DNA of 18,753 bases, taken from the NCBI GenBank assembly GCA_002421825.1, contig DISR01000019.1:10446-29198 (forward strand), given 5' to 3'. Shown here piece after piece: positions 9,864-16,892 of this stretch. Source of the stretch: Thiobacillus sp. UBA6205. GTDB taxonomy: Bacteria > Pseudomonadota > Gammaproteobacteria > Burkholderiales > Thiobacillaceae. The notes beneath the pieces are model-generated. The model searched no databases. It saw nothing but the letters and a program-made list of their open reading frames with translations, and was not told where the DNA came from. The translations under genes and the position numbers were made by a program. Every line of letters begins with the position of its first letter. Position 1 is the stretch's first letter.

Positions 9864-10487
9864 TCAGCTCTCGAAGGGCGCGGCGTCGCCCTTGCCGTAG
9901 CGCAGCACGCGCGGCTCGCCCGCGCTCAGGTCGACCACCGTGGTCGGCGTGAGCCCGCAGCCGTTGCCGTCGATGACCAGGTCCACCAGGTTTTCCAGGC
10001 GCTCGCGGATTTCCCAGGCCTCGTTGAGCGGCACGTCCTCGCCCGGCAATTGCAGGGTCGACGACAGGATGGGTTCCCCAAGCTCCGCCAGCAGCGCCTG
10101 CACGATGGCATGATCCGGCACCCTCAGGCCGATGGTGTCGTGGCGCTTGTGCAGCAGGCGTCGCGGCACTTCGCGCGTGCCCTTGAGAATGAAGGTGTAA
10201 GGGCCAGGCGTGTGCGCCTTCAGGAGGCGGAAGCGGGCATTGTCCACCTGGGCGTAGCGCCCGAGTTCGGACAGGTCGCGGCAGACCAGGGTGAGGTCAT
10301 GCCCCTCGTCCAGGCCGCGCACGCGCAACAGCCGCATGGCGGCGTCCTTGTCGCCGATATGGCAACCCAGGGCATAGCAGGAATCGGTTGGATAGACGAT
10401 GACGCCGCCCTGCCGCAGGACTTCTACTGCCTGCTGGATCAGTCTGGGCTGCGGATTGTCCGGATGAATGTTGAAATATTGAGCCAT
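9864..10487 (-). CDS. yciO: YciO (Sua5/YciO/YrdC family protein)
   Basis: The 207-residue product matches E. coli YciO from its first residues: MAQYFNIHPDNPQPRLIQQA is nearly the same as the E. coli start. GGVIVYPTDSCYALGC, the nucleotide/threonine-binding strand, and TPGPYTFILKGTREVPRRLL follow. The family contains TsaC/Sua5, which make threonylcarbamoyl-AMP for the t6A modification of tRNA. YciO proper is a paralogue whose cellular role is less settled, so I call it YciO and do not assign the tsaC role. The start at 10487 shares one base with the TGA of the upstream rnm gene, which implies translational coupling. The same rnm-yciO pair occurs in E. coli. Confidence 0.93.
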   Translation of the reverse strand: MAQYFNIHPDNPQPRLIQQAVEVLRQGGVIVYPTDSCYALGCHIGDKDAAMRLLRVRGLDEGHDLTLVCRDLSELGRYAQVDNARFRLLKAHTPGPYTFILKGTREVPRRLLHKRHDTIGLRVPDHAIVQALLAELGEPILSSTLQLPGEDVPLNEAWEIRERLENLVDLVIDGNGCGLTPTTVVDLSAGEPRVLRYGKGDAAPFES

Positions 10488-11368
10488 CAGGTAGGGACGG
10501 TTTTGGAGGCCGCCCGAGTTTGCCTTGCGCTTGTTAAATTCCAATTATGCCAGATCGGCGTGCATTTCTGCGGCAGGCCCGGCCCGCCCCCGAGTTCGCG
10601 CCCGTATTCGCCCGGCGCATGAAAGTCGGAACCGCGCGATGCGCTGAGGCCATAGAGTCCGGCGAGTTCCGCAAACAGGGCATGCTGGTCGGGCGTGTGG
10701 CTGCCGGTCACCACCTCCACGCCCTCGCCGCCGAGTTCCTTGAATGCGCCAAGCAGGCGGCGCGTCGCCTTGCCCTTGAGATCATAACGGCCGGGGTGCG
10801 CCAGCACCGCCTGGCCGCCGGCCGCGCGTATCCAGGACAAGGTGTCTTCCAGCGTGGCCCACTCGTGCGTGACGTAGCCCGGCCTGCCGCGCACCAGGAA
10901 TTTCTTGAACACGCTTCTTGCGTCCTTGCATATGCCCTGCTCGATCAGGAAGCGCGCGAAATGCGTACGCCCGATCATGCGCGGATTGGCCGCATGCCTC
11001 AGTGCGCCCTGGAACGCATCCGGGATGCCGTGCCTGCCAAGATCGCTGCCGATGCGTTCGGCGCGTTCGCGCCGGCCCTCCTGAATGCCTGCGAGCCCTG
11101 CCCGCAGTTGCGGATTGTCCGGATCGATGTTCAAACCGAGCACGTGCAGGGTGACGCCGCTCCAGCTCACGGAGATTTCCACGCCGTTGACGAAGCCGAT
11201 GCCAGCCGCCTGCGCTTCCCGCGCGGCCTCGTCGAGTCCGCCGGTGTCGTCATGGTCGGTCAGCGCCAGCACGTCAACGCCCTTCTCCGCCGCCCGCTGC
11301 ACGAGCCGGGATGGGGTCAGGACGCCATCGGAGACGCTGGAATGGCAATGCAGGTCGTAATTCAGCAT
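10487..11368 (-). CDS. rnm: PHP-domain 5'-3' exoribonuclease RNase AM (YciV/Rnm)
   Basis: The 293-residue protein belongs to the PHP metallo-phosphoesterase family and resembles E. coli YciV (RNase AM, Rnm), which removes 5' nucleotides from RNAs including rRNA precursors. Metal-binding motifs in order are DLHCHSS (residues 5-11), LALTDHDDTGGLDEA, the GVEIS glutamate, RTHFARFLI, AVLAHPGRYDLKGK and the terminal SRGSDFHAPGEYG. The ATG at 11368 places the first HxH at residues 7-9, as in the family. An open upstream extension in the same frame crosses the promoter region and is rejected. It is the first gene of the minus-strand block and is divergent from yciB across a 115-bp gap with a TGCTATGAT extended -10. 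Confidence 0.92.
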   Translation of the reverse strand: MLNYDLHCHSSVSDGVLTPSRLVQRAAEKGVDVLALTDHDDTGGLDEAAREAQAAGIGFVNGVEISVSWSGVTLHVLGLNIDPDNPQLRAGLAGIQEGRRERAERIGSDLGRHGIPDAFQGALRHAANPRMIGRTHFARFLIEQGICKDARSVFKKFLVRGRPGYVTHEWATLEDTLSWIRAAGGQAVLAHPGRYDLKGKATRRLLGAFKELGGEGVEVVTGSHTPDQHALFAELAGLYGLSASRGSDFHAPGEYGRELGGGPGLPQKCTPIWHNWNLTSARQTRAASKTVPT

Positions 11369-11373
11369 GGTTG

Positions 11374-11405
11374 GGGAAGCCCCCGGGCGGGCTCCGGGGT
11401 TTCCC
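11374..11405 (-). promoter_or_regulatory. GC-rich stem-loop in the rnm leader
   Basis: On the minus strand GGAAACCCCGG faces CCGGGGGCTTCC across a short GC-rich loop, giving an approximately 11-bp imperfect stem a few bases before the rnm ATG. It would be near the 5' end of a leader of about 53 nt. This could affect translation or 5' end access; no known motif is recognised. Confidence 0.4.
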
Positions 11406-11427
11406 GAAATTTGGTAAGCCAGCGAAA

Positions 11428-11436
11428 TCATAGCAA
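11428..11436 (-). promoter_or_regulatory. Extended -10 promoter for rnm-yciO operon
   Basis: TGCTATGAT on the minus strand matches the extended -10 consensus TGNTATAAT except for one base. No good -35 is seen at 16-18 bp (a TTGAAA lies at 13 bp), which is tolerated by extended -10 promoters. The start would be near 11421. The 115-bp divergent gap (11369-11483) must also serve yciB; on the plus strand only a weak TTGGTA-17 bp-CAAAAT pair is visible. Confidence 0.5.
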
Positions 11437-11483
11437 AATAGGTTTTTTCAAGGCCTTGCGCCCTGATTGTTTGACGCGACCCA

Positions 11484-12095
11484 ATGAAAAAATTCCTGTT
11501 TGACCTGTTTCCGGTCATTCTCTTCTTCGTGGCCTACAAGCTCGGCAGCGCCAATCCGGACGCGGCTCAGGCCGTGCTCGGCAGTTTCGGCGTGCACACC
11601 GCGCCCGGCGGAAAACCCGGCATTTTCCTCGCCACCCTGGTCGCCATCCTGGCCTCCTTCGTGCAAGTGGGCTGGGTCAGGCTGCGCGGCCGCAAAGTGG
11701 ACCTGATGCTGTGGGTGAGCCTGTTCATCATCGCCGTGTTCGGCGGCGCCACGCTCTGGCTGCAGGACGAAACCTTCATCAAGTGGAAGCCGACGGTGCT
11801 GTACTGGATCTTTGCCGCCGCCATTTTCGGCTCGGCCGCCTTCGGCAAGAACCTGATCCGCCAATTGACTTCCGGGCAGACGGAACTTCCGGACGCGGCC
11901 TGGCGTCAGATGAACCTGAGCTGGGGCGCATTCTTCGCCTTCATGGGCGTCGCCAACATCTGGGTCGCCTACAGTTTCTCGACCGATGCGTGGGTGGACT
12001 TCAAGCTCTACGGCAGCATCGGCCTGATGCTGTTATTCGTGGCGCTGCAGTCGCTCATGCTCGCCAGGTACATCGACAAGGAAAAATCCGAGTAA
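11484..12095 (+). CDS. yciB: Septation-associated inner-membrane protein YciB (IspA/IspZ family)
   Basis: YciB is a polytopic inner-membrane protein linked to cell-envelope synthesis and intracellular septation. The 203-residue product has the family's N-terminal MKKFLFDLFPVILFFVAYKL. It also has the QVGWVRLRGRKVDLMLWVSLFIIAVFGGATL block, the WKPTVLYWIFAAAIFGSA block and the WGAFFAFMGVANIWVAYSFSTDAWVDFKLYG block. About six membrane helices can be counted. The ATG lacks a good ribosome site, but the N-terminus fits the family exactly. Its TAA overlaps the ATG of the YciI-family gene (TAATG), so the two are coupled. It heads a compact plus-strand operon ending with the parvulin gene. Confidence 0.95.
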   Translation: MKKFLFDLFPVILFFVAYKLGSANPDAAQAVLGSFGVHTAPGGKPGIFLATLVAILASFVQVGWVRLRGRKVDLMLWVSLFIIAVFGGATLWLQDETFIKWKPTVLYWIFAAAIFGSAAFGKNLIRQLTSGQTELPDAAWRQMNLSWGAFFAFMGVANIWVAYSFSTDAWVDFKLYGSIGLMLLFVALQSLMLARYIDKEKSE

Positions 12096-12397
12096 TGCTG
12101 TATGCCATCATGGGCGAAGATGCCCCATCCAGCCTCGACAAGCGATTGTCGGCGCGGCCCGCGCATCTGGAGCGCCTGAAAACGCTGCAAACCGAAGGCC
12201 GCCTGGTGCTGGCCGGCCCCCACCCCGCCATCGACAGCCCCGAGCCGGGCCCGGCCGGGTTTTCCGGCAGCCTGATCGTGGCGGAGTTCGATTCGCTCGA
12301 TGCCGCCAGGGCCTGGGCCGATGCCGACCCCTATGTCGCCGCCGGCGTTTATGCCGGCGTCATCGTCAAGCCCTTCAAGAAGGTTTTGCCCGCATGA
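12095..12397 (+). CDS. YciI family protein
   Basis: This 100-residue YciI-like (ferredoxin-fold dimeric alpha-beta barrel) protein begins MLYAIMGEDAPSSLDKRLSA. It contains RPAHLERLKTLQTEGRLVLAGPHP, with the conserved histidine and the AGP turn of the family, then SLIVAEFDSLDAARAWADADPYVAAGVY and VIVKPFKKVLP. YciI proteins are implicated as small hydrolases or dehydrochlorinase relatives, but the cellular substrate here is unknown. It overlaps yciB by one base and the BolA gene by four (ATGA), both strong signs of cotranscription and coupled translation. The yciB-yciI association also occurs in enterobacteria. Confidence 0.93.
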   Translation: MLYAIMGEDAPSSLDKRLSARPAHLERLKTLQTEGRLVLAGPHPAIDSPEPGPAGFSGSLIVAEFDSLDAARAWADADPYVAAGVYAGVIVKPFKKVLPA

Positions 12398-12654
12398 ATA
12401 TCGAAGATGAAATTTACAGCCGGCTGGACGCACTTGCCCCTTCCTCGATCGCCCTGGAAGACGAAAGCTCGCAGCATGCCGGCCATGCCGGCGCGGCCGG
12501 CGGCAAGCATTACCGCCTGACCATCGTTTCCGGCCGCTTCGAAGGCCTCGGCGCCGTCGCCCGCCACCGCCTGGTCTACGAAACCCTGGGAGACCTGATG
12601 CAAAAGGGCATTCATGCCATCGCCATCAGCGCCTATGCCCCGGACGAATTCTGA
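12394..12654 (+). CDS. BolA family protein
   Basis: The 86-residue protein has the BolA fold signature: HYRLTIVSGRFEGLGAVARHRLVYETLGDLMQKGIHAIAISAYAPDEF. The RHRLVY segment and the following helix are characteristic, and the conserved histidine is used for [2Fe-2S] binding with monothiol glutaredoxins. The N-terminus (MNIEDEIYSRLDALAPSSIA) is the usual first helix. A small His/Gly/Ala-rich loop (SSQHAGHAGAAGGKH) contains additional histidines. Family roles include iron-sulfur cluster handling and stress-related morphology; which applies here cannot be told. It overlaps the YciI gene by four bases. Confidence 0.93.
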   Translation: MNIEDEIYSRLDALAPSSIALEDESSQHAGHAGAAGGKHYRLTIVSGRFEGLGAVARHRLVYETLGDLMQKGIHAIAISAYAPDEF

Positions 12655-12675
12655 TTTCTCACAGAGGAGCACTCG

Positions 12676-13455
12676 ATGAAGCACCCCCTTGTTCTGACCC
12701 TGTTGCTGGCCGCGCTCGCGCCGGCCTTTGCGCAGGATGCCAAGCCCGTCGCCAGCGTCAACGGCCGCGAGATTCCCGCCATCTACGGCGAAATGGCCAG
12801 GCAGACCCTGCTCTCGCAGGGCGCGCCCAACGACGCCAATCTGGATACGCGCGCACGCGAAGCGCTGATCAACCAGGAGCTGCTGTCGCGCGCCGCCATC
12901 GACAAGGGCCTCGACAAGAACCCGAAGCTGGTCGCCGCGATGGAAATGATGCGCCGCGAGCAATTGTCCAAGGCCTACCTCGAGGACTATGTCAAGAACC
13001 ACCCGATCAGCGAGGCGGAAATCAAGGCGGAATACGACAAGGCAAAGGCCGCCGCCGGCGGCAATGAATACAAGGCGCGCCACATCCTGGTGAAAACCGA
13101 GGCGGAAGCCAAGGCCATCATCGCCCAGCTGAACAAGAAGGTCGCGTTCGACAAGCTCGCCAAGGAAAAATCCATCGACAAGGGCTCCGCCGTGAAGGGC
13201 GGCGACCTCGGCTGGAACGTTCCCGGTTCCTTCGTCAAGGAATTCGGCGATGCCATGCAAAAGCTTAAGAAGGGAGAAACCGCCGGGACTCCGGTGCAAA
13301 GCCAGTTCGGCTGGCATGTCATCCGGCTCGACGATCTGCGGCCGACCCGCTTCCCGGCGCTGGACGAAGTAAAGAACGAGGTGCGCCAGCAACTGCAGCA
13401 GAAGCGCGTGCGCGACGCCATCGGCGAGCTGCGTGCCAAGGCCAAGGTCGAATAA
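12676..13455 (+). CDS. Periplasmic parvulin-type peptidyl-prolyl cis-trans isomerase (PpiC/SurA-like)
   Basis: The 259-residue product starts with a clear signal peptide (MKHPLVLTLLLAALAPAFAQ, cleavage probably after AFA), so it acts in the periplasm. A SurA/PrsA-like helical chaperone segment follows (about 22-110), then a parvulin rotamase domain (about 130-222) beginning ARHILVKTE and ending FGWHVIRLDD. GGDLGWNVPGSFVKEF forms the central loop. A C-terminal helix (DEVKNEVRQQLQQKRVRDAIGELRAKAKVE) completes the chaperone part. The ATG is well supported by GAGGAG 6-11 nt upstream. It is last in the yciB-yciI-bolA operon, and a stem-loop follows within 20 bp of the stop. It probably assists folding of outer-membrane or secreted proteins. 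Confidence 0.93.
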   Translation: MKHPLVLTLLLAALAPAFAQDAKPVASVNGREIPAIYGEMARQTLLSQGAPNDANLDTRAREALINQELLSRAAIDKGLDKNPKLVAAMEMMRREQLSKAYLEDYVKNHPISEAEIKAEYDKAKAAAGGNEYKARHILVKTEAEAKAIIAQLNKKVAFDKLAKEKSIDKGSAVKGGDLGWNVPGSFVKEFGDAMQKLKKGETAGTPVQSQFGWHVIRLDDLRPTRFPALDEVKNEVRQQLQQKRVRDAIGELRAKAKVE

Positions 13456-13465
13456 ATCCGCAGCG

Positions 13466-13493
13466 GCACGTCCGGTGGCATTTCCGGGCGTGC
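13466..13493 (+). terminator. Stem-loop after the parvulin gene
   Basis: GCACGTCCGG and CCGGGCGTGC form a 10-bp stem with one G-T wobble and an 8-nt loop, 10 bp after the TAA. There is no T-run after it, so it is not a textbook intrinsic terminator. It may act as a weak terminator or 3' end protection, and its 3' edge touches the hfq -10. Confidence 0.45.
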
Positions 13494-13499
13494 TAGACT
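13491..13499 (+). promoter_or_regulatory. Candidate extended -10 promoter for the hfq-like gene
   Basis: TGCTAGACT matches the extended -10 form TGNTANNNT. The start would fall near 13506, leaving a leader of about 27 nt. No clear -35 is visible. The leader has no strong ribosome site (AGAACCACGAC before the ATG), so translation may be weak or regulated. Confidence 0.4.
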
Positions 13500-13532
13500 A
13501 ACCAGACACCACTCGTCACGCAGAACCACGAC

Positions 13533-13775
13533 ATGGACATTCGCAACAACCTGCAGGACATGTTCCTCAACACGCTACGGCGCGAGCGCATGCCGGTATC
13601 GGTTTTTCTCGTCAACGGCATCAAGCTGACCGGGCGCATCGACTCTTTCGACCAGTTCGTGATCCACCTGAAGGGTCACGACCAGGCCGGGCAGATGGTG
13701 TTCAAGCATGCCATTTCCACCATTTCGCCCGGCCGCGAAGTGGGCCTCACTCCTCCCCGTCCCGAGGAACCATAA
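13533..13775 (+). CDS. hfq: Hfq-like RNA chaperone (divergent variant)
   Basis: Hfq is the hexameric Sm-fold protein that pairs small RNAs with mRNAs. This 80-residue protein aligns with E. coli Hfq without gaps to residue 47. Conserved features are the proximal-face residues Q8, D9, F39-D40-Q41 and F42; the rim patch R16-R17-E18-R19; the Sm1 motif VNGIKL; and the Sm2 motif KHAIST (K58, H59). Differences are notable: distal-face Y25 is Phe, Q33 is Thr, the last strand has F57 instead of Tyr, and a two-residue insertion makes the loop KGHDQAG. The C-terminus is a short Pro-rich tail. Canonical hfq usually sits beside hflX, so this may be a second copy (inference). Its 3' end overlaps the convergent glycosyltransferase gene by 29 bp. 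Confidence 0.9.
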   Translation: MDIRNNLQDMFLNTLRRERMPVSVFLVNGIKLTGRIDSFDQFVIHLKGHDQAGQMVFKHAISTISPGREVGLTPPRPEEP

Positions 13776-15387
13776 GTTTCCTGCCTCTTCGCCCGTCGAA
13801 CAGCTCCGCCTGCGATCTCGCCTGCCCTGTGCTCATCAGCACGGCGGTTTCGCCGCGGTAGGGCTGGCTGAACAGCGACTCCGGCAGTTGCCGCTTGCGG
13901 CTGACGTAGGCCACCACCGCACCTTGCGGATTCCTTTCCAGCCATGGGCCCAGGTCGTCCGGCCCCAGTTGCGCCAGCGGCTGCTCCAGGCGGCCCGCGA
14001 ACTGGAACTGCGCGTGATACCTGCCCAGGTTGGCCACGGGCATCCCCTGCTCCTGCAGGGCCTTGATGGCCCTGGCCATGGGATGCATGTCATAGCTGCG
14101 CGCGGCCCCGGGCGCGATGTAGAACTGCACCAGCGCAAACAGGCAGGCGCCCAGCACGGCCAGGACAGGCACCTGCATTTTTTCCGCCCGCCCGAAGCGG
14201 AACGCCGCCATCGCCGCAACAAGCAGCAGTCCTCCCGGCCACCAGGGCAGTTCGCCCCAAATTCCCAGCGCCCCTGGCAGGCCCGCCAAGGCGAAATAGA
14301 CCATCACCGCGCCGGCCAGCGCCGACAACAGCGCCGGCAGCCACAGCAGCCCCCCCCCGCTTCCCCGGCCGAGCAGATGTCCTGAAAACAGGGCGAACGC
14401 GGGGAACAGCGGCACCAGGTAATGAATCTGCTTGCCGCTGATGAGGGAAAAAGCAATGAACACCGGCAGCATCCAGGCCAGGCAGAAGCGCAGGCCGCGG
14501 TCCAGGCCTTCCCGCCCGAGCGCGACGAACCTGGCCCACAATCCGCTCCAGACCAGCCAGGGAAACAGCAGGAGCGGCAAGAGCGGCAGGTACCACCAGA
14601 ACGGCCGCTTGTGCGCGAAGGAGTCGACCATGCGGTTGGCGGTCTGCCCCCAGAAAATCGCATTGCGGTATTCCTCGCCGCCGTGGATTGCGGCCGGAAT
14701 CGCCCAGGCCAGCGCGATGCCCGCACCGCCCAGCACGGCCATCAGGATGCCGCCGTACCAGCGTTTCCAGCCCAGGCCGCCTGGCAAGCCGCCCGCCCAC
14801 CAGGGGGCCAGCACGGCGGCCGGCAACAGATGCAGCAGGATCACCGGGCCTTTGGCCAGCACGCCCAGGCCGATTGCAAAAGCCAGCCAGGCAAAGCCGC
14901 GCTTCATCGAGCCGTCCGCGGCGATCAGCAACCCGCGCATGCCGACGAGAACGAAGAAGGCCAGCATCACGTCGAACATGGCCGAAGTGGAAAACACCAG
15001 CCACAGCAGGCTCGCGCCCAGGATCCACACGGCGTTGCGATGGCTGCCAGGCGCGCTCGGCCACAACCTGCGCGCGATCGATAAGGTCAGCAGCAGGCCG
15101 CCCAGCGAGAACAGCGGCGACACCAGGCGCGGCCACCATTCGTTGACGCCGAACACCGCCCAGCCGAGGTTGTAGAGCCAGAACAGCAAGGGCGGCTTGT
15201 GGCTGTAGGTCTCGCCGTTCTTGAACAGCACCAGGTACTCGTCCTTCAGCCACATTTCCCACGCCACGCTCACATAGCGGGTTTCATCGATGGGCGTGAG
15301 CGGCCGCGCCAGCAGCGCCACCAGGGTCAGCAACGCCAGGATCAGGGCCGGGCCGGCCAGGGTTTTGAAAGTCTTTGAATTCATCAT
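13747..15387 (-). CDS. ArnT/PMT-type membrane glycosyltransferase
   Basis: This 546-residue polytopic inner-membrane protein resembles ArnT and the dolichyl-phosphate-mannose mannosyltransferase (GT39/GT83) clan, which move a sugar from a polyprenyl-phosphate carrier to an acceptor on the periplasmic side. After the first helix comes the catalytic-loop signature RPLTPIDETRYVSVAWEMW, with D34-E35 as the acidic pair. NGETYSHKPPLLFWLYNLGWAVFGVNEWWPRL follows, the hallmark of this clan. About ten to twelve helices follow, and the C-terminal domain (about 430-546) is periplasmic-like. The ATG at 15387 overlaps the upstream VTT gene's TGA (ATGA). The acceptor (lipid A, glycan or protein) cannot be named from sequence. 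The 3' end overlaps the hfq-like gene on the other strand. Confidence 0.88.
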   Translation of the reverse strand: MMNSKTFKTLAGPALILALLTLVALLARPLTPIDETRYVSVAWEMWLKDEYLVLFKNGETYSHKPPLLFWLYNLGWAVFGVNEWWPRLVSPLFSLGGLLLTLSIARRLWPSAPGSHRNAVWILGASLLWLVFSTSAMFDVMLAFFVLVGMRGLLIAADGSMKRGFAWLAFAIGLGVLAKGPVILLHLLPAAVLAPWWAGGLPGGLGWKRWYGGILMAVLGGAGIALAWAIPAAIHGGEEYRNAIFWGQTANRMVDSFAHKRPFWWYLPLLPLLLFPWLVWSGLWARFVALGREGLDRGLRFCLAWMLPVFIAFSLISGKQIHYLVPLFPAFALFSGHLLGRGSGGGLLWLPALLSALAGAVMVYFALAGLPGALGIWGELPWWPGGLLLVAAMAAFRFGRAEKMQVPVLAVLGACLFALVQFYIAPGAARSYDMHPMARAIKALQEQGMPVANLGRYHAQFQFAGRLEQPLAQLGPDDLGPWLERNPQGAVVAYVSRKRQLPESLFSQPYRGETAVLMSTGQARSQAELFDGRRGRKLMVPRDGEE

Positions 15388-16079
15388 TCGGGGTCCGAAG
15401 CCGTTTCCAGTTCGCGGGCATAGGAGCGTCCATGGCGCATGCGGCGGTACAAGCGTATGCCCAGCAGGCCGGACGCGATCAAGAGGATGACGGAAACGCC
15501 GATCTGCCATTGCGAGCCCACGGTCAGGCCGCTGCCGGCCAGGGCGAACACCAGGGTCTGCGGCAAATAGCCGACGAAGCTGCCGCCGAAGAAGGCCAGC
15601 TTGGGAATGCGCGAAACCCCCGCAATCAGGTTGGTGACCAGATTGCTGCCCGCCGGCAGCAGGCGCACCAGCAGGGTCATCGAAAAGGGATGGCCGCGAA
15701 TGAAATCGTCGAAGCTCTGCAATTTCTGCGGAAACATGCGTCGGACCAGCCCGCGGCCGAACAGGCGGGCGTAATAGAAAGCCATGATGCAGCCGCCCAG
15801 CGCAGCCAACGCGCCCAGCAGCAAGCCCAGCATGACCCCGAAGGCATAGCCGCCGAAGAACGCCACTATCTGGCGCGGCAGCCCGATGGCCGTCATCACC
15901 GCGCCGGCGACCAGGAACAATCCATAGCCGCGCAAGCCATTGCCGCGCACGTTGGCGTCTATCCAGTCGCGCTCGAACAAATGCTCGAGCCCGGCATTTT
16001 TCAGCAGCAGCCCGATACCGATCAGGGAAAGAATCAGGAAAATGCCGCGCAGCCAGACGGGCAGATGCGGGCGACTCAT
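15384..16079 (-). CDS. VTT-domain (TVP38/TMEM64, DedA superfamily) membrane protein
   Basis: This 231-residue inner-membrane protein has about six hydrophobic segments. The VTT (SNARE-associated) core is clear: IVAFFGGYAFGVMLGLLLGALAALGGCIMAFYYARLFGR, then the conserved VRLLPAGSNLVTNLIAGVSRIPKLAFFGGSFVGYLPQTLVF with the Arg, Pro and Gly residues typical of the fold. DedA-superfamily proteins have been implicated in membrane homeostasis and, for some members, recycling of undecaprenyl phosphate across the membrane. The placement between two glycosyltransferases makes a lipid-carrier transport role attractive here, but that is inference. It overlaps the upstream gene by one base (TGATG) and the downstream gene by four (ATGA), so all three are one translational unit. 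Confidence 0.9.
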   Translation of the reverse strand: MSRPHLPVWLRGIFLILSLIGIGLLLKNAGLEHLFERDWIDANVRGNGLRGYGLFLVAGAVMTAIGLPRQIVAFFGGYAFGVMLGLLLGALAALGGCIMAFYYARLFGRGLVRRMFPQKLQSFDDFIRGHPFSMTLLVRLLPAGSNLVTNLIAGVSRIPKLAFFGGSFVGYLPQTLVFALAGSGLTVGSQWQIGVSVILLIASGLLGIRLYRRMRHGRSYARELETASDPE

Positions 16080-16822
16080 CAGTCGGCGGAAACGATTTCC
16101 GGGCGCCGTACACGGCGTTGCAGCCAGGCCACGCCGAACAGGTCGACGATGCCGACCCACAGCCGGTTGTGGATGCCGTATTTGGAAGTGCCGCGTTCGC
16201 GCGGGCGGTGATGCACCGGCACCGACACCACCGCGCCGCCGTTGCGCTGCACCAGCGCGGGCAGGAAACGATGCATGTGGTCGAAGTGCGGCAGTTCGAG
16301 GAAAGTCGCGCGCGCGAACAGCTTGAGGCCGCAGCCGGTATCCGGCGTGTTGTCGCGCAGGAAACGGCTGCGCACGCCGTTGGCGACTTTCGACGACAGC
16401 TTGCGGATGAACGTGTCCTGCCGCCTGTTGCGCCAGCCTGCCAGCAACTGCAGGTTGGCCGGCTGCCGGGGGTCGGAAAGCGCGTCGATGAGCGCGGGGA
16501 TGTCGGCCGGGTCGTTCTGGCCGTCGCCGTCGAGGGTGGCGATCCATTCGTAGCGCGCATGGCGCACCCCGGTCGCCACGGCCTGGCTCTGGCCGCAGGA
16601 GGCGCGGTGGGTAATGACGCGCAGCATGGGAAATTCCGTCTTCAGGCGCTCCAGCACTTGGGGCGTGCCGTCGGTGCTGCCGTCGTTGACGTAGAGGATT
16701 TCGAACTCGGCGCGATCGGTGAGCGCGGCGGCGATCTCCCGCACCAGCGGCTCGACGTTGTCCTGTTCGTTCTTGACCGGGACGACGACCGAGATGCGAC
16801 CGTGATAGGGGTGAGTAGGCAT
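16079..16822 (-). CDS. Family 2 glycosyltransferase, polyprenyl-phosphate sugar synthase type
   Basis: This 247-residue GT-A fold enzyme has ISVVVPVKNEQDNVEPLVREI at the nucleotide-sugar site, the NDGSTDGT turn, and TLDGDGQNDPADIPAL carrying the DXD-type metal motif and catalytic Asp. DTGCGLKLFARATFLELPHFDHMHRFLPALV is typical of DPM1/ArnC-like enzymes that load a sugar onto polyprenyl phosphate. It lacks the C-terminal membrane helices of ArnC, so it is probably a peripheral cytoplasmic-face protein. The ATG at 16822 is the natural start; the upstream open frame has no family match. A good promoter lies 26 bp upstream. With the VTT protein and the ArnT-like enzyme it suggests synthesis, flipping or recycling, and use of a lipid-linked sugar. 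Confidence 0.92.
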   Translation of the reverse strand: MPTHPYHGRISVVVPVKNEQDNVEPLVREIAAALTDRAEFEILYVNDGSTDGTPQVLERLKTEFPMLRVITHRASCGQSQAVATGVRHARYEWIATLDGDGQNDPADIPALIDALSDPRQPANLQLLAGWRNRRQDTFIRKLSSKVANGVRSRFLRDNTPDTGCGLKLFARATFLELPHFDHMHRFLPALVQRNGGAVVSVPVHHRPRERGTSKYGIHNRLWVGIVDLFGVAWLQRRVRRPEIVSAD

Positions 16823-16847
16823 GAGTGGGGGCAGCAGGAAAACCCCG

Positions 16848-16877
16848 ATTTTATCGGGCCAGAGCCCGCCGCGGCAA
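16848..16877 (-). promoter_or_regulatory. Candidate promoter of the glycosyltransferase cassette
   Basis: On the minus strand TTGCCG (16872-16877) and TAAAAT (16848-16853) are separated by 18 bp. The -10 is also flanked by a short CCCGAT/ATCGGG inverted repeat followed by GTTTT, which could instead be a weak terminator-like hairpin. The promoter reading is favoured by the position before the first gene of the cassette. Confidence 0.5.
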
Positions 16878-16892
16878 TTCGGATTGTTTCTG

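Noticed and set aside
9864..10487. Assignment of this gene as the essential tsaC for t6A synthesis
   Set aside because: It matches YciO from the first residues and lies next to rnm as in E. coli; YciO is a distinct paralogue, so the tsaC role was not assigned.
11369..11518. Fifty-codon N-terminal extension of rnm
   Set aside because: It covers the extended -10 promoter and overlaps the divergent yciB start; the family N-terminus fits the ATG at 11368.
15388..16560. Upstream extension of the ArnT-like frame over the VTT and GT2 genes (937 codons in all)
   Set aside because: The extension is out of frame with two conserved genes. The ATGA overlap at 15384-15387 marks the true start.
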